From: Cyclobacterium roseum
Lineage (GTDB): Bacteria > Bacteroidota > Bacteroidia > Cytophagales > Cyclobacteriaceae
Length of the DNA stretch: 64,000 nucleotides
Direction of reading: 5' to 3'
NCBI RefSeq assembly: GCF_010119225.1
Contig: NZ_WNKF01000003.1
Span: 124,001 to 188,000, forward strand
Numbering within the stretch: the first letter of the stretch is position 1; every line of letters starts with the position of its first letter. This document shows positions 55,705 through 63,426 of this stretch, one piece after another. Below the pieces are notes generated by a model, which saw nothing but the letters and a program-made list of their open reading frames with translations, searched no databases and had not been told where the DNA came from. Both the position numbers and the translations under genes were made by a program.

Positions 55705-55712
55705 CAAATATA
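55705..55712 (-). promoter_or_regulatory. -7 box of purM
   Basis: Minus-strand TATATTTG (TAnnTTTG) sits just after the stop of the OmpA gene and 31 bases before the purM ATG. No TTTG or TTG is found at the usual distance upstream. Confidence 0.45.
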
Positions 55713-55718
55713 CGGATT

Positions 55719-57668
55719 TTACTCGGTGATTTCTATCACCTTAAACTCGGTTCGACGGTTTATCTGGTGCTCTTCCTCTGTTTGGGCATTTTCGATGATC
55801 AGCTGCTGCTCGCCATAACCCCTGGCTTCCAGTCTGGATGGATCAATTCCCTGGGAAACAATGTATTCTACCGCTGATTCAGCCCTTCTTTGAGACAGGT
55901 CTTCGTTATAGGCATCGCTGGCCCGTGCATCGGTGTGGCTGCTTAGCTCTATCCGGATTCCGGGATTGTCTTTCAGGATCTTAACCAGTTTATCCAGCTC
56001 CTGTGCCGCATCTGGCCGGATTTCTGCCTTGTCCAGGTCATAGTAAATGTTCTCCAAGACGATGGCCCTTTCCAGTACCAACTGTTCCAAAACGATGGTG
56101 GTATCCAGTGTAATATTGGTTACCTCCTGGATGAGGTCCTCCGGGGCCGGCGTTTTGCCAACCGTGCTATAAGGAATGCTCTGCGTAAAATAGCCCGTTT
56201 TGGAGGCGATCATGGTGTATTCTTTTTCAGGCTCCAAGGGGAATCGTAGTCTCCCGCTTTGGCTGGAGAAATTACCATCAATTGTCTGATTATTGTCATC
56301 ATACAATACCACCCGGGTTTGGGGAAGTACCTGCTCCTCTCCACTCTCCAATCTTTCTTTGGTGACCACATTCAGCAATACGTTGACCACCTTGGGGGGA
56401 GGTGTCATGTCTTTGAAATAATAGATGTCATCGTCTCCTTTACCACCAGGTCTGTTGGAGGTAAGGTAGCCCTCTTCAGGATAATCGGTGAAAAAGATTC
56501 CAAAATCATCCGCAATGGAATTAAAATTAGGACCGAGGTTCCTCACCGTAATCGAACCGTTTTCCTCTTTGGCTACAAACAGGTCCAATTTTCCGTACCC
56601 CGGATGTCCGTCGGAGGAAAAGTAGAATTCGCCGTTAGGAAGCGGTCTGGGAAATAATTCGTTACCGGGGGTATTGATTTCAGGCCCCATGTTTACAACA
56701 TTACCAAAATCGCCATTCGCAAGCTTGGTGGAACGGTACAGGTCGATGCCCCCATATCCTTCGGGTCTGTTGGAGGCAAAGTAGAGGGTATCTCCGCTTG
56801 CACTGAACGCTGGGGTGGAATTCCAGTATTCAGGTTCACCGTTGACGGGCATAAAGATGGGTTCGGTAAAGCCCCCTCCTCTGAAATAGGAGGCAAAAAG
56901 GCTTACCTCCGGAATGACACTTTTAGAGGCAGCATTTCCCCTGGCGTAGATAATGGTATTTCCATCAGGGCTGATAGCGATGGCACCCTGGTTTAATCCG
57001 GTTTCGTTTTGAAATTCCGGTAGCGTTTGTACATTTTGTACATCCACCTTAATGCCCTCTGCCCTGGCCCGGAACAATCGGGTGTAGCCCTGACCCGTAG
57101 CCGGGTAGAGATCTCCGGCACCTCTGGAACTGGTAAAATACAGGTAGTTTTCACTCAGCACAGGTGCATAATCAATTCCTGGTGTATTAAGCAATTCGTA
57201 ATTTTCCAGTTCGTGGTTGGGCCAGATGGGTTCAATTTCAGACAGGGCATCAATATTTTTAACCTCTTTCTCTGCAAGAGCGATTTTTTCATCGTCCATG
57301 GTCAGGGTTTTGGCCGCCTCAAAAGCAACTCTTGCCGAATCGTACTCCCCTTTCCCCTTCAGGCTTTTCCCCTTGTAATACTCACTTTCAAACGTAGCGT
57401 TCTCTTCAGAAACCATTTCGTAATAGGTTGCTGCTTTTTCAATGCGGTTAGAAAGCCGATAGCTCTCGGCGATAAAAAGGTTTGCCTCGTTATTGTCCGG
57501 CTCCTTCTCTAGTAATTTGGAGAAGGTGCTGATGGCCATCTGGTATTCCCCAGTGCTAAATTGGTTTTGAGCTTTCTGTTGCAAACTGGTACAGGAAAAC
57601 TGGAGAAAAACCACCATCAGCGGTAGCCAGAAAGCGGGGTGAAGGACAGAAGACGTTGCTTTTTTCAT
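55719..57668 (-). CDS. PorE-like OmpA-family lipoprotein (TPR, propeller, OmpA domain)
   Basis: A 649-residue lipoprotein from the ATG at 57668; the lipobox is FSC near residue 26. TPR repeats at about 30-120 (EYQMAISTFSKLLEKEPDNNEANLF) are followed by a PD40/WD40-like propeller at about 140-400 (YLYFTSSRGAG, TLYFASNRPEGYGGIDLYRS, EFYFSSDGHPGYGKLDLFVAK). Next come a carboxypeptidase-regulatory-like domain at about 410-500 and an OmpA peptidoglycan-binding domain (YYDLDKAEIRPDAAQELDKL, ELSSHTDARASDAYN). This order matches PorE of the type IX secretion system; other OmpA lipoproteins of Bacteroidota share it, so PorE is a best guess. It follows the 162-residue protein by 23 bases. Confidence 0.85.
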   Translation of the reverse strand: MKKATSSVLHPAFWLPLMVVFLQFSCTSLQQKAQNQFSTGEYQMAISTFSKLLEKEPDNNEANLFIAESYRLSNRIEKAATYYEMVSEENATFESEYYKGKSLKGKGEYDSARVAFEAAKTLTMDDEKIALAEKEVKNIDALSEIEPIWPNHELENYELLNTPGIDYAPVLSENYLYFTSSRGAGDLYPATGQGYTRLFRARAEGIKVDVQNVQTLPEFQNETGLNQGAIAISPDGNTIIYARGNAASKSVIPEVSLFASYFRGGGFTEPIFMPVNGEPEYWNSTPAFSASGDTLYFASNRPEGYGGIDLYRSTKLANGDFGNVVNMGPEINTPGNELFPRPLPNGEFYFSSDGHPGYGKLDLFVAKEENGSITVRNLGPNFNSIADDFGIFFTDYPEEGYLTSNRPGGKGDDDIYYFKDMTPPPKVVNVLLNVVTKERLESGEEQVLPQTRVVLYDDNNQTIDGNFSSQSGRLRFPLEPEKEYTMIASKTGYFTQSIPYSTVGKTPAPEDLIQEVTNITLDTTIVLEQLVLERAIVLENIYYDLDKAEIRPDAAQELDKLVKILKDNPGIRIELSSHTDARASDAYNEDLSQRRAESAVEYIVSQGIDPSRLEARGYGEQQLIIENAQTEEEHQINRRTEFKVIEITE

Positions 57669-57691
57669 ACGAAATGAGTTCCCTAACGAAA

Positions 57692-58180
57692 TTAGTGGGC
57701 GAAATATTTTTTCAACCAACTGGACTCAGCCGGTATCAACCATTCATTGTTCAAATCTGCTATTTTATTGACACCGGGGTTGAATACCTTACTGCCAGGC
57801 TGTAATTGCCCCTCCTGAATATGGGTTTTGATTTCCGGCAAAAATGCCACATTAACACCCGACTCGCTCAGGTACGATACTTTGCCGCTATCCAATAGGT
57901 TGATGGAAAGCTCCGTTTCAATTTCTCTTAGCACCCGAACCGAACTATCTATGGAGCAGCCACTGGCTCCCAGCAGGCCTTCATCCACGGCCAGGACTAT
58001 AAACTGGTCGAATTTGATGTCAAAAGAAGTCGGCATCTGTGAACCGTGAGTGTTCCATTGATTGCAGAAACTGACCAATTTGGAAATGATCCAGGTTTTT
58101 TCTTCTTCCTTAAATGGCCTATTTGCCTGGTATACCCATACTCTGGCTTCTTCCGACATTTCTTCAAAAGGTACATACAT
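57692..58180 (-). CDS. Conserved Bacteroidota protein of unknown function
   Basis: A 162-residue soluble protein without signal or membrane segment. It reads SEEARVWVYQANRPF near the start, has a middle FDQFIVLAVDEGLLGASGCSIDSSVRVLREIE and ends WLIPAESSWLKKYF. Proteins with this pattern are widespread in Bacteroidota and I recall them labelled as an ABC transporter ATPase, but no Walker A, signature or Walker B motif is present here, so that name is not supported. It precedes the OmpA lipoprotein gene by 23 bases on the same strand. Confidence 0.75.
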   Translation of the reverse strand: MYVPFEEMSEEARVWVYQANRPFKEEEKTWIISKLVSFCNQWNTHGSQMPTSFDIKFDQFIVLAVDEGLLGASGCSIDSSVRVLREIETELSINLLDSGKVSYLSESGVNVAFLPEIKTHIQEGQLQPGSKVFNPGVNKIADLNNEWLIPAESSWLKKYFAH

Positions 58181-58324
58181 GCCTGATTTCCTTTAGTTTA
58201 GTTGTTAACGTTCTCTATAGATGTTGCTTGTTTGGCATATTCTGTAGAATTAAACGTAATTTGAATTTATTATGATACAAAATAGGGATTAAGATCCACT
58301 AAAAAACGCAATTAACCAAAAGAA

Positions 58325-58343
58325 TGTTGCCTCACCGGCAACA
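58325..58343 (-). terminator. Possible terminator after the Fe-S unit
   Basis: A 7-bp stem (TGTTGCC at 58325-58331 with GGCAACA at 58337-58343) and 5-base loop lie 13 bases beyond the stop of the minus-strand Fe-S gene. On that strand a moderately T-rich run (TTCTTTTGG) follows. Confidence 0.5.
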
Positions 58344-58356
58344 ACTCTGGTTTTAC

Positions 58357-59157
58357 TTACCCTGACAAACCTTGGTCTTTGGCAATGAGTTCCGCCAGGT
58401 CCAGGACCTGTACGTCTTTTTCCTTTTCTTTGTTTTTAACCCCATCAGCCATCATCGTCAGGCAAAACGGGCAACCCACAGCGATCGTTTTTGCTCCAGT
58501 CTGCAGCGCCTCCTCCGTTCGTTCTACGTTGATGTCCTTGTTGCCTTTTTCCGGTTCCTTAAACATTTGCGCCCCTCCGGCACCGCAACAAAGACCCTTG
58601 CTCCGACAGCGTTTCATCTCTACCAGCTCCATATCCAGTGCTTTGATCACATCCCGGGGTGCTTCGTACACGTCGTTTGCCCGGCCCAGGTAGCAGCTGT
58701 CATGAAAGGTAATTCGTTTGCCTTTAAAGGTTCCGCCCCCTTTCATCACTATTTTACCCTCCTGAATCAGCCCCTGCAAAAACTGGGAATGGTGCATCAC
58801 CTCGTAATTTCCCCCCAAGGCAGGGTATTCGTTTTTCAGGGTATTGAAGCAATGCGGGCAGGCCGTGACGATCTTTTTGATCCGATACCCATCCAGCACC
58901 TGTATGTTGCTGATGGCTTGCATTTGAAAGAGAAACTCATTGCCTGCTCTTCGGGCGGGATCCCCGGTACAGGTCTCTTCCTCTCCCAATACGGCGAAAT
59001 TGATTCCGACTTTGTTCAGTATTTTTGTAAAGGCAAGGGTTACCGCCTGGTACCGCTCGTCGAAGGAGCCCGCGCATCCGACCCAAAAAAGTACTTCGGG
59101 CGTTTCACCTGCAGCAGCCTTTTGGGCCATCGTGGGAACTTGATAGGTATTACTCAT
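58357..59157 (-). CDS. CCG-domain Fe-S oxidoreductase subunit (heterodisulfide-reductase-like)
   Basis: A 266-residue cytoplasmic protein with two Cys-rich CCG domains of the HdrB/GlpC/LutA type. LFWVGCAGSFDERYQ and CTGDPARRAGNEFLF belong to the first; SCYLGRANDVYEAPRDV and SKGLCCGAGGAQMFKEP to the second. Such domains bind an unusual Fe-S centre and take part in electron transfer to or from disulfides or quinone. Its start overlaps the membrane Fe-S gene by 8 bases. The electron donor and acceptor are not evident. Confidence 0.88.
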   Translation of the reverse strand: MSNTYQVPTMAQKAAAGETPEVLFWVGCAGSFDERYQAVTLAFTKILNKVGINFAVLGEEETCTGDPARRAGNEFLFQMQAISNIQVLDGYRIKKIVTACPHCFNTLKNEYPALGGNYEVMHHSQFLQGLIQEGKIVMKGGGTFKGKRITFHDSCYLGRANDVYEAPRDVIKALDMELVEMKRCRSKGLCCGAGGAQMFKEPEKGNKDINVERTEEALQTGAKTIAVGCPFCLTMMADGVKNKEKEKDVQVLDLAELIAKDQGLSG

Positions 59158-60499
59158 TATTCGTTGGTTTCTTTTCTTCCTGATTTAGTTTCGATGCCCA
59201 GTTAAACCGGTCGGTCGGGGGGAATTTCCAGGGGGCAAAACTGGTTTCTATGTTTTGAAACATCGCATTCCACTGGGCGGGACTGCCACTTTCTTCCATG
59301 GAGGTGTACCTTCTTAATTCCAAAATAATGGATAGGGGATCGATGTTAACCGGACAGGCTTCCACACAGGCATTGCAACTGGTGCAAGCGTTGATTTCTT
59401 CCTGGCTGATGTAATCGCCAAGCAGCGATTTGCCATCGTCTTTTCCTTGCTTTCCGGCCGCTTTGGATTGGCTGATTTCCTCTGCCCTGTCCCGGGTGTC
59501 CATCATGATTTTCCGTGGAGAAAGTTTTTTCCCGGTGATGCTGGCGGGGCATTCGGCCGTGCAGCGGCCGCATTCGGTGCAAGAAAAGGCATTCATGATC
59601 TGGACCCAGGAAAGGTCCGGGACATCCTTTGCACCGAACCTACCTATTTCCGCCTGATCGGTTGGTTCTGGAGCAGCCGCTAGTCCCAGCATGGATTTCA
59701 CCTCCTGGGTGACAACATCCATGTTCGGCATTTTTCCTTTGGGCTCCAGATTGGAATACCAGGTATTGGGAAAGGCCAGAAATATGTGCAGGTGCTTGGA
59801 GTAGGTCACATAGATGGCAAAGCCTAAAATACCGATGATATGAAACCACCAGGCAAAGCGTTCCAAAAATAGCAGGGTAGTGCTGCTCAACCCCTCAAAG
59901 AGGCCCTGAATGCTGCTGCTAATCCACAGCCCTCCTAATGGAAGGTACCCTTCTACCCCACGATAGGCTAATAGTTGATCGGTCGCATTCATGGTCAGTA
60001 TGGCGATCATAAGCAAGATTTCAATCCATAAAATCAGGTTAGCATCTAATCCGGGCCAGCCCTTCAGCTCGGCCGAATTCAGCCGGGGAACGTTCATTAG
60101 ATTTCGTCGGACCAGAAAAGCGACACAGGAAATCAACACGCCCAAAGCGAGCAGTTCAAACACATTCATGGCCAGGGTATAAAAGCCTGCCAGTGCTGAG
60201 GCGAAAATACGGTGGGTACCGGCCAGCCCATCTATGATAAATTCCAATACCTCCAGGTTGATCACGATAAAGGAAACGTAGATTATCAGGTGCAATAAGG
60301 CAGGCCCGATTCGCTTAAACATTTTCTGTTGACCAAAGGCTACCAGGGCCATGGTTTTCCATCTTTCTTTGGGCCGGTCGTTTCGGGCAAGGGGCCTCCC
60401 CAGCAGAATGGTCTTTCGGATATAGCTGATTCGCTTATATAAAATAAACCCTGCTGCGGCCAGAACCAATAAAAAAAGGATTTGCGGTAAGCTGCTCAT
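59150..60499 (-). CDS. Membrane Fe-S electron-transfer protein with two 4Fe-4S clusters
   Basis: A 449-residue protein with about six membrane helices in residues 1-260, which include His residues that could hold haem b. A cytoplasmic ferredoxin-like part follows, with CTECGRCTAECP from residue 307 and CTSCNACVEACP from residue 372. It is like HdrE/HdrD-type or NarI-plus-GlpC fusions that pass electrons between quinone and the CCG protein. The CCG subunit gene overlaps its end by 8 bases. The pair is conserved in Bacteroidota, where its physiological reaction is not settled. It is divergent from tRNA-Phe. Confidence 0.88.
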   Translation of the reverse strand: MSSLPQILFLLVLAAAGFILYKRISYIRKTILLGRPLARNDRPKERWKTMALVAFGQQKMFKRIGPALLHLIIYVSFIVINLEVLEFIIDGLAGTHRIFASALAGFYTLAMNVFELLALGVLISCVAFLVRRNLMNVPRLNSAELKGWPGLDANLILWIEILLMIAILTMNATDQLLAYRGVEGYLPLGGLWISSSIQGLFEGLSSTTLLFLERFAWWFHIIGILGFAIYVTYSKHLHIFLAFPNTWYSNLEPKGKMPNMDVVTQEVKSMLGLAAAPEPTDQAEIGRFGAKDVPDLSWVQIMNAFSCTECGRCTAECPASITGKKLSPRKIMMDTRDRAEEISQSKAAGKQGKDDGKSLLGDYISQEEINACTSCNACVEACPVNIDPLSIILELRRYTSMEESGSPAQWNAMFQNIETSFAPWKFPPTDRFNWASKLNQEEKKPTNNE

Positions 60500-60543
60500 A
60501 GTGAATGTATTACTCTTAGGCCTCTATTTTTTTATTCAAATCG

Positions 60544-60574
60544 TTTGTACAAAAGTAACAAATACCTACCTTTG
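60544..60574 (+). promoter_or_regulatory. Textbook Bacteroidota promoter of tRNA-Phe
   Basis: TTTG at 60544-60547, a 19-base spacer and TACCTTTG at 60567-60574 give an exact match to TTTG/N19-21/TAnnTTTG. The tRNA starts 13 bases after the -7 box, about 6 bases beyond the expected start of transcription. Confidence 0.85.
60550..60557 (-). promoter_or_regulatory. Possible -7 box of the Fe-S unit, inside the tRNA promoter
   Basis: The minus strand reads TACTTTTG (TAnnTTTG) 51 bases before the Fe-S membrane gene. It lies within the spacer of the divergent tRNA-Phe promoter. No TTTG is found at the right distance on this strand. Confidence 0.4.
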
Positions 60575-60587
60575 CATCACTTTCAGC

Positions 60588-60660
60588 GGTGATGTAGCTC
60601 AGTTGGTAGAGCATCGGACTGAAAATCCGTGAGTCGGTGGTTCGAGCCCACTCATCACCA
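60588..60660 (+). tRNA. tRNA-Phe (anticodon GAA)
   Basis: A 73-base tRNA. The acceptor stem pairs GGTGATG with CATCACC; the D arm is GCTC/GAGC; the anticodon stem is TCGGA/TCCGT with loop CTGAAAA, so the anticodon GAA is at 60621-60623. The T arm has the loop TTCGAGC. The CCA end is not encoded. It has its own promoter and terminator and is a single-gene unit. Confidence 0.97.
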
Positions 60661-60663
60661 CTG

Positions 60664-60692
60664 GCCCTGGTTTCGACCAGGGCTTTTTTTTT
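60664..60692 (+). terminator. Terminator of tRNA-Phe
   Basis: A perfect 7-bp stem (GCCCTGG at 60664-60670 and CCAGGGC at 60677-60683, loop TTTCGA) is followed by nine T. It begins 3 bases after the tRNA. Confidence 0.92.
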
Positions 60693-60890
60693 GCCTTTTT
60701 TTTAATATTGAAGCTAATTTCGGTCCTGCTGTCGTTTTTCATTTCCGCGGCAAATTAATAAATAGTACCGATGCATACTATTATAAACGCATTAATCAAC
60801 CCGCCGCAACAGCAGTTGTTCATATTTTTAGTACTTTATAATCGGTTGAACCCATTTGAAAAATAAATGCTGAAAAAAGTTGTCCAAAGC

Positions 60891-60922
60891 TGTAACATTC
60901 CCCTGCGAACTTCATCCTATAC
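60891..60922 (+). promoter_or_regulatory. Possible ECF-type autoregulatory promoter
   Basis: TGTAACA at 60891-60897 and CATCCTATAC at 60913-60922 resemble the TGTAACA / CGTC-type elements I recall upstream of Bacteroidota ECF sigma operons. The ATG at 60927 follows so closely that the message would be nearly leaderless. The match is by eye. Confidence 0.35.
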
Positions 60923-60926
60923 ATGA

Positions 60927-61424
60927 ATGAGCACTTTTTTTGAAGCAACGATATGGCCGCTACGAAATAAACTGTACCGCATGGCGTATCTCCGAACAAA
61001 AGACCGGGATGCAGCGAACGATGCCGTTCAGGAGGTCTTTTCGAAAGCATGGGTACACCGTCATAGCCTCGAGCGGATGGAGAATCCCGTGGGATGGACG
61101 GTGAAGACCCTCAAAAATCAAGTGCTGCAGCAGTTTCGGACCAAAAGCAGAATGGAGCCCCTGGGAAATCAAGAGGAAACGGTTCAGGAAGAGCCGGTCG
61201 AATCCCAGGAAGACAGCCAATCGGTGAAATTGGTGTTTCGCTTTTTGGATGACTTGCCCGCTAAGCAACGGGAGGTGTTCGAATTGCGGGAAGTGGAAGG
61301 GTTGACCTATGAGGAAATCGCCGGTTACCTGGAGATTTCACCCGAACAGGTAAAGGTAAACCTGCACCGGGCCAGAAAGAAGCTCAGGGAATTTCTAATG
61401 AAATGTAAGAACGATGAACGATAG
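60927..61424 (+). CDS. ECF-type RNA polymerase sigma factor
   Basis: A 165-residue sigma-70 family factor of the extracytoplasmic-function class. Region 2 is AYLRTKDRDAANDAVQEVFSKAW, near residue 19. Region 4 is LPAKQREVFELREVEGLTYEEIAGYLEISPEQVKVNLHRARKKL, near residue 108. It directs RNA polymerase to a small regulon, probably including this operon. The next gene overlaps its end by 11 bases and encodes a membrane protein of anti-sigma layout, and two DUF4252 proteins follow, an arrangement that recurs in Bacteroidota. Confidence 0.93.
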   Translation: MSTFFEATIWPLRNKLYRMAYLRTKDRDAANDAVQEVFSKAWVHRHSLERMENPVGWTVKTLKNQVLQQFRTKSRMEPLGNQEETVQEEPVESQEDSQSVKLVFRFLDDLPAKQREVFELREVEGLTYEEIAGYLEISPEQVKVNLHRARKKLREFLMKCKNDER

Positions 61425-61878
61425 ATTAGATCAATTACTGGAGAAATACTGGGAGGGAGCGAGTTCACCTGCGGAAGAAGGGGAGATGAAAGCCCTATTG
61501 GAGAAGGTGTCGGGATACGAGCAGGAAAAGGCATTTTTCTTGGGAGTAGCAGCGATTAAAAAGTTGAATACCACGATATCAGCTAACCCTGATTTTAGGG
61601 AGATGCCTCCTCCAGAAAAACGTGGATTAGTGAGAGGCTGGATGAAAATCGCCGCAACAGTGATTTTACTTGCCGGTTTTGGTTTCCTGATCCAGCAATA
61701 TCAGGTACGGCAAGAAAAAGAAGCGCAGGCCCAGGCCTATTTTGAGGTTATGGAGGCCTTTAGCCTGATCCAGCAAAATCTGCATAGGGGAGAAAAGGAA
61801 ATGGAGGTCATGGGTGATCTCAAATATCTGAATGCACCCCACCAAATGTTCAACCTTAACGACTTACAAAATGATTAG
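61414..61878 (+). CDS. Membrane protein of anti-sigma layout
   Basis: A 154-residue protein with a soluble N-terminal part that begins NDRLDQLLEKYWEGASSPAEEGEMK, like the short sigma-binding region of Bacteroidota anti-sigma factors. One membrane helix (MKIAATVILLAGFGFLI, about residues 76-92) and a periplasmic helical tail of about 60 residues follow. There is no FecR domain. It overlaps the sigma gene by 11 bases and the next gene by 8, which supports strict stoichiometry with the sigma factor. Anti-sigma function is inferred from position and layout. Confidence 0.75.
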   Translation: MNDRLDQLLEKYWEGASSPAEEGEMKALLEKVSGYEQEKAFFLGVAAIKKLNTTISANPDFREMPPPEKRGLVRGWMKIAATVILLAGFGFLIQQYQVRQEKEAQAQAYFEVMEAFSLIQQNLHRGEKEMEVMGDLKYLNAPHQMFNLNDLQND

Positions 61879-62407
61879 GAAGTCAATTTACCTATTAATA
61901 CCCATGCTGCTGGTTCTTGGTAGCCTGCAGGCGCAGGAAAGTGCCATTGAAAAATTTTATTCCAAATACGTGGAGGACGAGCGCTTTTCCCGGGTCTATA
62001 TCAGCCCCAAAATGATGCAGATGGCGGGTGGTTTTTTGAATTCCAACAGCGTAGAGGGCGATGAAGATGCAGACGACATGCTAACCCTAATCTCCAAAGT
62101 AAAGGGAATTCGGATTTTGTCCGGCGAGCAGGTCAATGGGCTAAACATGTTTGAAGAGGCCATCGGTCTCCTTAACCGCAACCAATACGAAGAGCTGATG
62201 GACATCAAAGACAAAGGCAGTTCTCTGAAATTTATGGTACGGGAAGAAAGTGACCGGATAAAAGAGCTGCTGATGGTTTCGGGGACGAAGGAAGAATTTA
62301 CCCTCATGAGCATGCTGGGGGATTTTACCTACAAAGACCTGAACATGCTATCTGAAAAAACCAACCTGCCGGGTATGAAGGAATACGGGCAGGGCAATAA
62401 AGAATAA
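61871..62407 (+). CDS. DUF4252 exported protein (first copy)
   Basis: A 178-residue exported protein from the ATG at 61871; the signal peptide is IRKSIYLLIPMLLVLGSLQAQ. The mature part has the DUF4252 pattern: IEKFYSKYVEDERFSRVYISPKMMQMAG, KVKGIRILSG and FTLMSMLGDFTYKDLNML. The frame is open further upstream to 61832, but that lies inside the anti-sigma gene and lacks a leader. The function of DUF4252 is unknown. The gene is coupled to the upstream gene by an 8-base overlap and is related to the gene at 62453. Confidence 0.88.
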   Translation: MIRKSIYLLIPMLLVLGSLQAQESAIEKFYSKYVEDERFSRVYISPKMMQMAGGFLNSNSVEGDEDADDMLTLISKVKGIRILSGEQVNGLNMFEEAIGLLNRNQYEELMDIKDKGSSLKFMVREESDRIKELLMVSGTKEEFTLMSMLGDFTYKDLNMLSEKTNLPGMKEYGQGNKE

Positions 62408-62452
62408 GTTTTAAAAGATCAACGTATTGACTATCCATTTAACGACACAATT

Positions 62453-62941
62453 ATGAAAAATGCACTAAACCTTGTTTTCCTTTCCCTGTTCTTTTGCCTA
62501 CCGCTAAGCCTCTTTGGACAGAGCAAAAGCGTGGACCGGCTTTACAATCAATACAAAGGCGAAGAATCTTTTTTCCACCTGGATCTGGCGGGTAATTTCC
62601 TGGATTTTGCCAAGGGTTGGGACATCGATATCGAAGAAGCAAACCTGTCTGCCATCACGGAGAGCATCGAACGGGTCAAGCTTTTCAAGCTGCCGGTGAG
62701 TGGTAACCAGGCACGAGCCGATTTTAGAAAGCTGGCGCAGGGACTTGAGCGGGAAAACTACGAACTAATGATGGAGGCGGAAGAAAAAGACAGCGGCGTA
62801 TCTATTTATGCCCTGGGTCAGCGCAGCATGAAGGGTCTGGTGCTGCTGATCCGTTCCAATGAGGATGCCGAGTACCTGGTGATAGAGTTGGAAGGACAGT
62901 TCGACCAAAAGGCGCTGGCCAAAGTGGGGAAGGGTATTTGA
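62453..62941 (+). CDS. DUF4252 exported protein (second copy)
   Basis: A 162-residue exported protein with a signal peptide (about 1-22, ending LFGQ). It reads VDRLYNQYKGEESFFHLDLAGNFLDFA, then ERVKLFKLPVSG and LVLLIRSNEDAEYLVIELEGQFD, matching the DUF4252 layout of its upstream relative while being clearly diverged. Both begin with a Ser-Lys or Glu-rich linker and an amphipathic helix. It is the last gene of the sigma operon; a hairpin at 63003-63022 follows. Confidence 0.88.
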   Translation: MKNALNLVFLSLFFCLPLSLFGQSKSVDRLYNQYKGEESFFHLDLAGNFLDFAKGWDIDIEEANLSAITESIERVKLFKLPVSGNQARADFRKLAQGLERENYELMMEAEEKDSGVSIYALGQRSMKGLVLLIRSNEDAEYLVIELEGQFDQKALAKVGKGI

Positions 62942-63002
62942 TTTTTTTTCCACTGATCCTTGGGGTATTCTGAGATCAGTCTTTATCTAAAGCACGGATG
63001 TT

Positions 63003-63022
63003 AAAAACCTTTTTAGGTTTTT
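63003..63022 (+). terminator. Probable terminator of the sigma operon
   Basis: AAAAACCT (63003-63010) pairs perfectly with AGGTTTTT (63015-63022) over a TTTT loop and runs into further T. The stem is A/T-rich and so weak, but it is followed by a T run. Confidence 0.6.
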
Positions 63023-63143
63023 TTGAAGCCCTAAGATTTAATAGATTCCGTTACCATCAAATGGATTAATATAAAGAGGGTTTCACTCTTTATCCCTGTT
63101 TTTGCCACAGTTATGATAAAAAGGCCATTTTAATAATAATTTT

Positions 63144-63151
63144 TATCTTTG
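63144..63151 (+). promoter_or_regulatory. -7 box just before the DUF4160 gene
   Basis: TATCTTTG matches TAnnTTTG and ends 7 bases before the ATG at 63159, so a transcript from it would start almost at the start codon. No TTTG is found at the usual distance upstream. Confidence 0.35.
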
Positions 63152-63158
63152 AATAAAA

Positions 63159-63419
63159 ATGCCTGAAATCTCAAGATTCTATGGAATTGTCATTCGGATG
63201 TACTATCAAGACCACAATCCTCCACATTTCCATGCTGAATACCAAGGAATGAAAGCAGAATATGATATTATCACGTTAAAGATTTTGGCAGGTAAGCTTC
63301 CCAAAAGAGCTCATTCAATGGTGTTGGAATGGTCTTCTAAACATAGAGATGAATTGATGAACAATTGGGAAAAAGCCATTGTTCCTGTAGCACTGGATAA
63401 AATCAAACCTCTGGATTAA
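63159..63419 (+). CDS. DUF4160 small protein
   Basis: An 86-residue protein with the DUF4160 signature: GIVIRMYYQDHNPPHFHAEYQGMKAEYDI, including the paired His of PPHFHA, and a C-terminal helix WEKAIVP. The family is uncharacterised; it is usually next to a DUF2442 gene, as here, 7 bases downstream. The pair is often found in mobile or accessory DNA and is suspected of being toxin-antitoxin-like, which is not demonstrated. Confidence 0.9.
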   Translation: MPEISRFYGIVIRMYYQDHNPPHFHAEYQGMKAEYDIITLKILAGKLPKRAHSMVLEWSSKHRDELMNNWEKAIVPVALDKIKPLD

Positions 63420-63426
63420 CGCTGGT

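Noticed and set aside
58372-59205. A 277-codon open frame opposite the CCG-domain Fe-S gene
   Set aside because: The minus-strand gene carries intact CCG motifs; the opposite frame is His- and Phe-rich without motifs, a mirror of its codon use.
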